From: Photorhabdus luminescens subsp. luminescens
GTDB taxonomy: Bacteria > Pseudomonadota > Gammaproteobacteria > Enterobacterales > Enterobacteriaceae
Reading direction: 5' to 3'
Length of the DNA stretch: 64,000 bases
NCBI RefSeq assembly: GCF_001083805.1
Contig: NZ_JXSK01000002.1
Coordinates: 186,001 to 250,000, forward strand
The notes beneath the pieces were generated by a model. It saw only the letters and a program-made list of their open reading frames with translations, was not told the origin of the DNA and ran no database searches. Positions 58,221 to 64,000 of this stretch are shown here, piece after piece. The translations under genes were made by a program, and so were the position numbers. Each line of letters begins with the position of its first letter. Within the stretch, counting starts at the first letter, position 1.

Positions 58221-59420
58221 ATGAAAATTCATTATCTTTATAATTGGCAAGCAGTGAATAACAAAGGCGAAATATCAAAAGGAAAATCACTATGTGATAA
58301 TCGAAAATCTTTATATCAGCAACTTATTCATTCTGGATTGCAACCTTATAATATAAAATGTGAAAAATTGATATTTTATCATCAACAACAAGTTGCTTAT
58401 CGTCTGAATTTTATCCGTCAATTGGCGACACTATTATCATCAGGAATGCCATTATTAAATTGCCTCAACATTCTTATTCGCGAATGTGGTCATCCACTAT
58501 GGCACTGTGTATTATTAGATATTAGCAAGAAAATTACCCGTGGAGAATCATTTTCCTCCTCATTAAAAAATTATCCTTTTTTATTTCCGCCTTTATTTTG
58601 TCAACTTATTACTGTTGGTGAATTAACTGGACAATTAGAAATATGCTGTCAATTATTGGTTAAACAACAGGAGCAGCAAGATAAATTACAGAAGAAAATA
58701 GCGAAAGCATTACGTTACCCTCTGATTATTACCGTCGTTGCCGGCATTATTATTTTATTGATGCTTATTTTTGTTTTACCTGAATTTGAACATATTTATC
58801 ATTCATTTGACGCACAACTTCCCCTGCTCACCCGCAGTTTATTAATAACTTCCAACTGGCTAATTCAATATGGTAGCTATGGTGTTATTGGATTAATTAT
58901 ATTGCTTCTATTTTACCTACAATTACGTCAACGCCATACAATATGGATCACTCGTGAAAAAAATCTAATGTTACGTTTACCCGTTATTGCAAAATTAATT
59001 AGTTGCCAGCAATTAGGACAACTTTTCCATATCCTGTTTATGACACAAAAAGCCGGCTTGACACTCACCGCAGGGTTAGATAGTGCTATTGCATCAATAA
59101 ATCATCCGGCATTTCTGCAAGCGACTAAATTCTTACGAGTTCAAATTAATCAAGGGATACCAATGAGCGAAACACTGAAACAACAATCTTGTTTTCCGGC
59201 TCTGTGTCAACAGTTTGTCAGTGTTGGCGAAGAATCTGGCAATCTGGAACTGTTATTAGGAAATCTCGCTAACTGGTACCAACAACAAGCATTGGAAATT
59301 TCTGATAATATGACCCAGTTACTAGAACCAATACTTATAGTCATAATAGCGATTATCGTCGGTACACTATTGCTCGCAATGTATTTACCCATTTTTCAGC
59401 TAGGTACGATACTTACCTAA
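58221..59420 (+). CDS. hofC: Type IV pilus inner-membrane protein HofC (GspF/PilC)
   Basis: 399 residues. The GspF/PilC platform protein anchors the assembly ATPase in the inner membrane. It has the usual two GspF domains: FIRQLATLLSSGMPLLNCL near 65 and LFHILFMTQKAGLTLTAGL near 270. Membrane segments lie near 165-190 (PLIITVVAGIIILLML), 215-235 and at the C-terminus (IVIIAIIVGTLLLAMYLPIF). It is coupled to hofB (2-base gap). It is AT-rich, as is the whole ppdD-hofB-hofC group. Confidence 0.94.
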   Translation: MKIHYLYNWQAVNNKGEISKGKSLCDNRKSLYQQLIHSGLQPYNIKCEKLIFYHQQQVAYRLNFIRQLATLLSSGMPLLNCLNILIRECGHPLWHCVLLDISKKITRGESFSSSLKNYPFLFPPLFCQLITVGELTGQLEICCQLLVKQQEQQDKLQKKIAKALRYPLIITVVAGIIILLMLIFVLPEFEHIYHSFDAQLPLLTRSLLITSNWLIQYGSYGVIGLIILLLFYLQLRQRHTIWITREKNLMLRLPVIAKLISCQQLGQLFHILFMTQKAGLTLTAGLDSAIASINHPAFLQATKFLRVQINQGIPMSETLKQQSCFPALCQQFVSVGEESGNLELLLGNLANWYQQQALEISDNMTQLLEPILIVIIAIIVGTLLLAMYLPIFQLGTILT

Positions 59421-59511
59421 AGTAAAAATAATTCCATAGCTTTGTCTCTAGGTCATCTGCCTCCTTTCGGTTACAATCCCAAAATAGTATCAAGTAATAT
59501 TAAGGGATAGG

Positions 59512-60135
59512 ATGACTTATATTATTGCACTCACAGGTGGGATTGGCAGCGGTAAAACCACAATCGCCAATGCTTTTGCAGCTCTTGGTGTTCCTCTTGT
59601 CGATGCAGATATTATTGCCAGAGAAGTCGTTGCTCCTGGAACGCCGGCTCTACAAGCCATCACAGAACACTTTGGTCATGACATATTGACACCCGACGGC
59701 AGCCTTAACCGAGCACTGTTACGCCAGAAAATATTCACAAACAAACAAGAGAAACAGTGGGTTAATCAACTTCTTCACCCTCTAATACATCAAGAAACCC
59801 AACGGCAATTAAAACAGACTATTGCACCTTATGTTATTTGGGTTATTCCATTATTAGTCGAAAATAATTTGGGACATCTGGCAGATCGGATTCTCGTCGT
59901 TGACGTTTCACCTGAATTACAAATCCGCCGGGTAGCCACCCGTGATGGTATTAGCAACCAACAGGTTGAAAATATTTTGGCTGCCCAGGCATCCCGTAGC
60001 GAGAGGCTGGCTTATGCCGATGACATTATCTCAAATCATGATAATGTACAGGCAATTGCTCCTCGTGTTGCCGAACTACATCAACAATATTTAAGATTAG
60101 CTGGTTCAGCCAGACAGGATAATCATGATGAGTGA
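59512..60135 (+). CDS. coaE: Dephospho-CoA kinase
   Basis: 207 residues. The last enzyme of CoA synthesis, which phosphorylates the 3' hydroxyl of dephospho-CoA. The P-loop GGIGSGKTT (near 8-16), the [10 protein letters not shown] segment and the C-terminal R-rich lid region ([11 protein letters not shown]) identify it. Its end overlaps zapD by 11 bases, so expression is coupled to division factor ZapD, as in E. coli coaE-zapD-yacG. E. coli's guaC, between hofC and coaE, is absent. Confidence 0.97.
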   Translation: MTYIIALTGGIGSGKTTIANAFAALGVPLVDADIIAREVVAPGTPALQAITEHFGHDILTPDGSLNRALLRQKIFTNKQEKQWVNQLLHPLIHQETQRQLKQTIAPYVIWVIPLLVENNLGHLADRILVVDVSPELQIRRVATRDGISNQQVENILAAQASRSERLAYADDIISNHDNVQAIAPRVAELHQQYLRLAGSARQDNHDE

Positions 60136-60880
60136 CACAACTTCTACAATCATTTTTGAACACCCATTGAATGAGAAAATGCGGGCATGGTTGAGAATTG
60201 AATCTTCTCTGCAACAACTCACCAGTCAGCGCCATTTAAACTCACTGGCAAGCAGCCTCGCCTTTTTCCGCACAGTGACTGAGCTACTTGAAGTGCTAGA
60301 ACGGGGGGAAGTACGTTCAGAATTGCTAAAAGAATTAGAACGCCAACAAGCAAAATTAAAACAATGGGCTGAAATACCCGATGTTGATATTAATATCGTC
60401 AACAGTTTCAGATTAAAATTGAAAGAGCGAGCTATTGCATTAAGTAAAGCACCACGATTGGGACAGTCCCTGAAAGAAGATAAAATTATCAGTATGGTGC
60501 GTCAGCGTCTCAGTATTCCAAGTGGTTGTTGTGGTTTTGATCTACCCACCTTGCATCTATGGCTTCATTTGCCACAATCAGAAAGAGATAAAATGGTCAC
60601 ATTCTGGATTGATAGTTTGCTACCTCTCCAACAAGCCCTAGAAAGTATTTTAGAACTCATCCGTCAATCTGCTATTTTTCGTTCAGAAATCAGTAAAAAC
60701 GGTTTTCATCAAAATACGGCAGAAGGCGCGGATTTACTAAGATTACGTTTGCCATTAACACCTTTATTGTTTCCCCAAATTTCCGGTCATAAGACCCGGT
60801 TTGCTATTCGTTTTTTACCATTAGATAGTGAAAAAGGCTCCGTGCCAGCTCATTTACCATTTGAATTAGCATGCTGTTAA
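60125..60880 (+). CDS. zapD: Cell division protein ZapD
   Basis: 251 residues. ZapD bundles FtsZ filaments at the division ring. The start [24 protein letters not shown] contains the E. coli-like [12 protein letters not shown] motif. The conserved core [24 protein letters not shown] and the C-terminal [16 protein letters not shown] and ELACC are present (given as landmarks). It overlaps coaE by 11 bases and precedes yacG by 30. ZapA, another FtsZ cross-linker, is encoded at 21.8 kb. Confidence 0.96.
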   Translation: MMSDTTSTIIFEHPLNEKMRAWLRIESSLQQLTSQRHLNSLASSLAFFRTVTELLEVLERGEVRSELLKELERQQAKLKQWAEIPDVDINIVNSFRLKLKERAIALSKAPRLGQSLKEDKIISMVRQRLSIPSGCCGFDLPTLHLWLHLPQSERDKMVTFWIDSLLPLQQALESILELIRQSAIFRSEISKNGFHQNTAEGADLLRLRLPLTPLLFPQISGHKTRFAIRFLPLDSEKGSVPAHLPFELACC

Positions 60881-60910
60881 TATTACGAACTAATTATCAG
60901 GAAAATTATT

Positions 60911-61108
60911 ATGTCTGAATTACTTACGATTGAATGTCCAACATGTGGTAAGACTGTGGTTTGGGGAGAAATAAGCCCATATCGCCCATTTTGCAGTAAA
61001 CGCTGTCAATTAATTGACTTAGGCCAGTGGGCAAATGAAGAGAAACGGATACCAAGCCAAAGTGAAAATTCCGATAGCGACGATTGGAGTGAACAGCCTG
61101 AGCAATAA
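60911..61108 (+). CDS. yacG: DNA gyrase inhibitor YacG
   Basis: 65 residues. A small zinc protein with four cysteines in CPTCGK (9-14) and CSKRC (28-32), the pattern of the E. coli protein that binds GyrB and inhibits gyrase. The C-terminal half is acidic and serine-rich ([15 protein letters not shown]). CAGGAAA precedes the ATG. It is the last gene of the rightward coaE-zapD-yacG group and ends at a bidirectional terminator facing mutT. Confidence 0.96.
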   Translation: MSELLTIECPTCGKTVVWGEISPYRPFCSKRCQLIDLGQWANEEKRIPSQSENSDSDDWSEQPEQ

Positions 61109-61110
61109 TA

Positions 61111-61139
61111 AATAGCCGCGTTATTATAATGCGGCTATT
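61111..61139. terminator. Terminator between yacG and mutT
   Basis: AATAGCCGC / GCGGCTATT stem with an 11-base AT-rich loop, 2 bases after yacG and 6 bases after the mutT stop on the other strand. It can serve both convergent genes. Confidence 0.85.
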
Positions 61140-61145
61140 GACAAC

Positions 61146-61538
61146 TCAAGCGGTAAGTAATGCAACAATGCTGCGATTAGCTGGCGGGAATTCATCAGCA
61201 ATTAAATCTTTCTGTAATACCCACCGAGAAAGTTGTCCCTCTTTACCAAAAGGTTCATTTTCCCATCCATCCACCAAGAAGAAATACAGGGTAATCAACC
61301 TGTCAGGAAAATCATGTTCAACCGTTTTTACCAGCTCATAATGAGTAACAGTAATACCAATTTCTTCCTGTAATTCACGTATTAAAGCCTGTTCAGGTGT
61401 TTCCTCTTTCTCAACTTTCCCGCCTGGGAATTCCCAAAAACCACCCATATGGGCATCAGCATGGCGCTGAGTAATAAAAATTTCATGTTGTGTATTTCTA
61501 ATAATTCCAGCGGCTATATGTAGGTGTTTCTTTTCCAT
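61146..61538 (-). CDS. mutT: 8-oxo-dGTP diphosphatase MutT
   Basis: 130 residues. It hydrolyses 8-oxo-dGTP, preventing A:T to C:G mutations. The Nudix box runs from GGKVEKEETPEQAL through IRELQEEIGI (about 39-61), with the Glu residues for Mg binding. GGFWEFPGG precedes it. It lies downstream of secA on the same strand, as in E. coli, with an intrinsic terminator between them, so it probably has its own promoter too. Confidence 0.97.
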   Translation of the reverse strand: MEKKHLHIAAGIIRNTQHEIFITQRHADAHMGGFWEFPGGKVEKEETPEQALIRELQEEIGITVTHYELVKTVEHDFPDRLITLYFFLVDGWENEPFGKEGQLSRWVLQKDLIADEFPPANRSIVALLTA

Positions 61539-61622
61539 ATTACTCTTACTTCTTCATCTATTCTTTTTGATCGCTCAACAACCAAATGTTATATCCAACA
61601 TTACTCACTTGAAACTAACAGT

Positions 61623-61646
61623 AAAAAGGCGGTTTCCCGCCTTTTT
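61623..61646 (-). terminator. secA terminator
   Basis: AAAAAGGCGG / CCGCCTTTTT, a perfect 10-bp stem with a 4-base loop whose 3' arm ends in a T tract on the minus strand, 5 bases after the secA stop. Confidence 0.9.
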
Positions 61647-61650
61647 ATCA

Positions 61651-64000
61651 TTACTGCAAACGCCCGTGGCAATGTTTATATTTTTTACCCGATCCACAAG
61701 GACAAGGATCATTACGACCTACTTTACGAGCTCCACTAGCAATCTGAGCTTCTGTTGTAGACATCAATGCGCCTTTTTCAACTTCATGGCTTAATTGCTG
61801 TTGCCTTGCCAAGCGTTCAGCTTCTGCCCGACGCTGTTGCTCCAATGCCTCGACTTCTTCCGGCAATCTCACTTGAACTTTGCCTAATGTACTAATCACT
61901 TCATATTTCAGCGATTCCAGCATGTTGGCAAACATAGCGAAAGATTCACGTTTATATTCCTGTTTTGGATCTTTCTGAGCATAACCACGTAGATGGATAC
62001 CCTGACGTAGGTAATCCATTGCTGCCAGATGCTCTTTCCACAACATATCCAGAGTCTGCAACATGATACCTTTTTCGAAGTTACGCATCATTTCAACGCC
62101 GACAATCTCTTCTTTACGTTTATAGACTTCAACAGCCTGTTCAAGGATACGCTCACGCAACGTCTCTTCATGTAGTTCAGGCTCTTTGTCCAACCACTCT
62201 TTGATCGGCAGCTCTAAATCGAAATCAGCCGCTAAACGTTGCTGCAAACCTTCCACATCCCACATCTCTTCCAGAGATTGAGGGGGAATATAAGCATCAA
62301 TGGTTGCTTTAAATACATCTTCACGAATGCTACCAATGGTTTCACTAACATCTCTCACATCCAGCAAATCGTTACGCTGAGCATAAATAGCGCGGCGCTG
62401 ATCGTTAGCAACATCATCGTATTCTAGCAATTGCTTACGTATATCGAAGTTACGGCTCTCTACTTTACGTTGAGCATTGGCAATGGCTTTAGTCACCCAC
62501 GGATGTTCAATCGCCTCACCCGGTTTCATACCCAATTTACGCATCATGCCTGTGACACGATCAGAGGCAAAAATACGCATCAGCGAGTCTTCCATTGATA
62601 AATAGAAACGGGACGATCCCGCATCCCCTTGACGACCAGAGCGCCCACGTAACTGATTATCAATACGACGAGATTCATGACGTTCCGTACCGATAATATG
62701 CAAACCACCTGCGGCCAGAACCCTATCATGACGTTCCTGCCATGCAGCTTTAATCTCTTCAATCTGAGCTTCTGTTGGCTCTGCCAGTTTAGCAATTTCT
62801 GCCTGCCAACTACCTCCTAGCACAATATCCGTACCACGACCAGCCATGTTAGTCGCAATGGTTACCGCGCTTACTTGACCAGCCTGAGCAATAATATCCG
62901 CTTCCATTGCATGAAATTTGGCGTTAAGTACGTTGTGCTCAATACCCGCTTTAGTCAGTTCACGGGAAACCAGTTCAGATTTTTCAATAGAAATAGTTCC
63001 CACCAATATAGGCTGCCCTTTATCGGTACGTTCGCGGATATCTTCAATAATAGCTTCAATTTTTTCAGCTTCGGTCATATAAACCAAATCCGGCAAATCA
63101 TTACGAATCATTGGACGGTTTGTCGGCACCACAATGGTATCGAGCTTATAAATAGAGCTAAACTCAAATGCTTCGGTATCTGCTGTACCAGTCATACCCG
63201 CCAGTTTTTCATACAACCGGAAGTAGTTTTGGAAAGTGATAGAGGCCAGGGTCTGGTTCTCATTCTGAATTTCTACACCTTCTTTAGCCTCAACAGCCTG
63301 ATGCAATCCATCAGACCAGCGACGCCCCTGCATGGTACGGCCAGTATGCTCATCAACAATAATGACTTCACCATCTTTCACAATATAATCAACATCACGA
63401 GTAAACAGCGCATGGGCACGTAACGCAGCGGTAACATGGTGCATTAACATGATATTGGTTGGTGAATATAGGGATTCACCCTCTTCCATCAATTTGGCTT
63501 CCGCCAGCAATTGTTCAATCAAAACCAAACCACGTTCCGTCAAGTTAACCTGACGGGACTTTTCATCAACTGAAAAGTGGCCTTCTCCCTGGAAAGTCTC
63601 TGAATCGTCTTTTTCCTGACGAATCAATTTAGGGATCAACTTATTGACTTTGATATAAAGTTCGGAACTATCTTCAGCGGGACCAGAGATAATCAACGGC
63701 GTCCGCGCTTCATCAATCAGAATGGAGTCAACTTCATCCACTAGCGCATAATGTAGTTTGCGCTGAACACGCTCTTCCGGACTAAATGCCATGTTGTCAC
63801 GAAGATAGTCAAAACCATATTCGTTATTAGTACCATAGGTAATATCCGCAGCATATGCCTGGCGTTTAACCGGTGCCGGCATACCTGGCAGGTTAATACC
63901 AACACTCAATCCCAGAAATTCAAACAATGGGCGGTTATTTTCAGCGTCGCGTTGCGCCAGATAATCATTCACTGTGACTACGTGAACGCCACGCCCAGTT
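61651..64000 (-). CDS. secA: Preprotein translocase ATPase SecA (5' end outside the window)
   Basis: The C-terminal 782 codons of SecA; the frame runs through the window edge, and about 120 residues at the N-terminus, including the Walker A motif, lie outside. SecA drives preproteins through SecYEG. The visible features are GKGVHVV-like start ([18 protein letters not shown]), Walker B ([15 protein letters not shown]), NBD2 with [14 protein letters not shown] and RGRSGRQGD, the scaffold and IRA regions, and the zinc-binding end [14 protein letters not shown] that contacts SecB. A GTG internal to the frame near 63972 is not the start. mutT follows. Confidence 0.97.
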   Translation of the reverse strand, partial: TGRGVHVVTVNDYLAQRDAENNRPLFEFLGLSVGINLPGMPAPVKRQAYAADITYGTNNEYGFDYLRDNMAFSPEERVQRKLHYALVDEVDSILIDEARTPLIISGPAEDSSELYIKVNKLIPKLIRQEKDDSETFQGEGHFSVDEKSRQVNLTERGLVLIEQLLAEAKLMEEGESLYSPTNIMLMHHVTAALRAHALFTRDVDYIVKDGEVIIVDEHTGRTMQGRRWSDGLHQAVEAKEGVEIQNENQTLASITFQNYFRLYEKLAGMTGTADTEAFEFSSIYKLDTIVVPTNRPMIRNDLPDLVYMTEAEKIEAIIEDIRERTDKGQPILVGTISIEKSELVSRELTKAGIEHNVLNAKFHAMEADIIAQAGQVSAVTIATNMAGRGTDIVLGGSWQAEIAKLAEPTEAQIEEIKAAWQERHDRVLAAGGLHIIGTERHESRRIDNQLRGRSGRQGDAGSSRFYLSMEDSLMRIFASDRVTGMMRKLGMKPGEAIEHPWVTKAIANAQRKVESRNFDIRKQLLEYDDVANDQRRAIYAQRNDLLDVRDVSETIGSIREDVFKATIDAYIPPQSLEEMWDVEGLQQRLAADFDLELPIKEWLDKEPELHEETLRERILEQAVEVYKRKEEIVGVEMMRNFEKGIMLQTLDMLWKEHLAAMDYLRQGIHLRGYAQKDPKQEYKRESFAMFANMLESLKYEVISTLGKVQVRLPEEVEALEQQRRAEAERLARQQQLSHEVEKGALMSTTEAQIASGARKVGRNDPCPCGSGKKYKHCHGRLQ

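Overview
The window looks like a chromosome segment of an AT-rich member of the Enterobacterales close to Photorhabdus/Xenorhabdus. This rests on E. coli-like core proteins and gene order combined with a giant filamentous haemagglutinin of the type common in those genera; no database search was run. Two conserved blocks that lie far apart in E. coli meet here. Block 1 is gcvP-gcvH-gcvT, ubiI-ubiH-pepP-ygfB, zapA-ssrS(6S RNA)-fau, serA, rpiA, argP-yggE-argO, mscS (12.3-30.7 kb). Block 2 is yacL-acnB-lpd-aceF-aceE-pdhR, ampE-nadC-ppdD-hofB-hofC, coaE-zapD-yacG, mutT-secA (30.9-64 kb). The join falls between mscS and yacL.

Accessory DNA sits at three places. (1) At 0.75-11.6 kb is a contact-dependent-inhibition-like locus on the minus strand: a 3047-residue exoprotein carrying three copies of the TPS secretion domain, a one-base-overlapping candidate immunity gene, broken pieces of a second exoprotein copy, and a HicAB-like toxin-antitoxin pair. 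No TpsB transporter gene is adjacent. (2) Between rpiA and argP are a 53-residue small gene and an unrecognised 184-residue gene. (3) Between pdhR and ampE, where E. coli has aroP, are small lipoproteins, an XRE/DUF2975 pair and a seven-gene chaperone-usher fimbrial operon (two pilins, three chaperones, usher, tip adhesin). A pair of 26-bp inverted repeats flanks 264 bp just upstream of the first pilin gene, which is the architecture of an invertible phase-variation promoter.

Functionally the core genes cover glycine cleavage, ubiquinone hydroxylation, serine synthesis, pentose phosphate isomerisation, arginine-responsive export, mechanosensitive protection, aconitase and pyruvate dehydrogenase (with its PdhR repressor and a clear 17-bp PdhR operator), NAD and CoA synthesis, FtsZ-ring factors (ZapA, ZapD), a minimal type IV pilin set and Sec translocation. 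ampD is reduced to its last 43 codons with an in-frame stop and ends exactly at a 125-bp repeat. A second copy of that repeat lies in opposite orientation beyond nadC-ppdD.

The strongest leads are the triple-TPS exoprotein, the putative invertible promoter of the fimbrial operon, the ampD wreck next to a MITE-like repeat, and the chimeric remnant of a second exoprotein gene.
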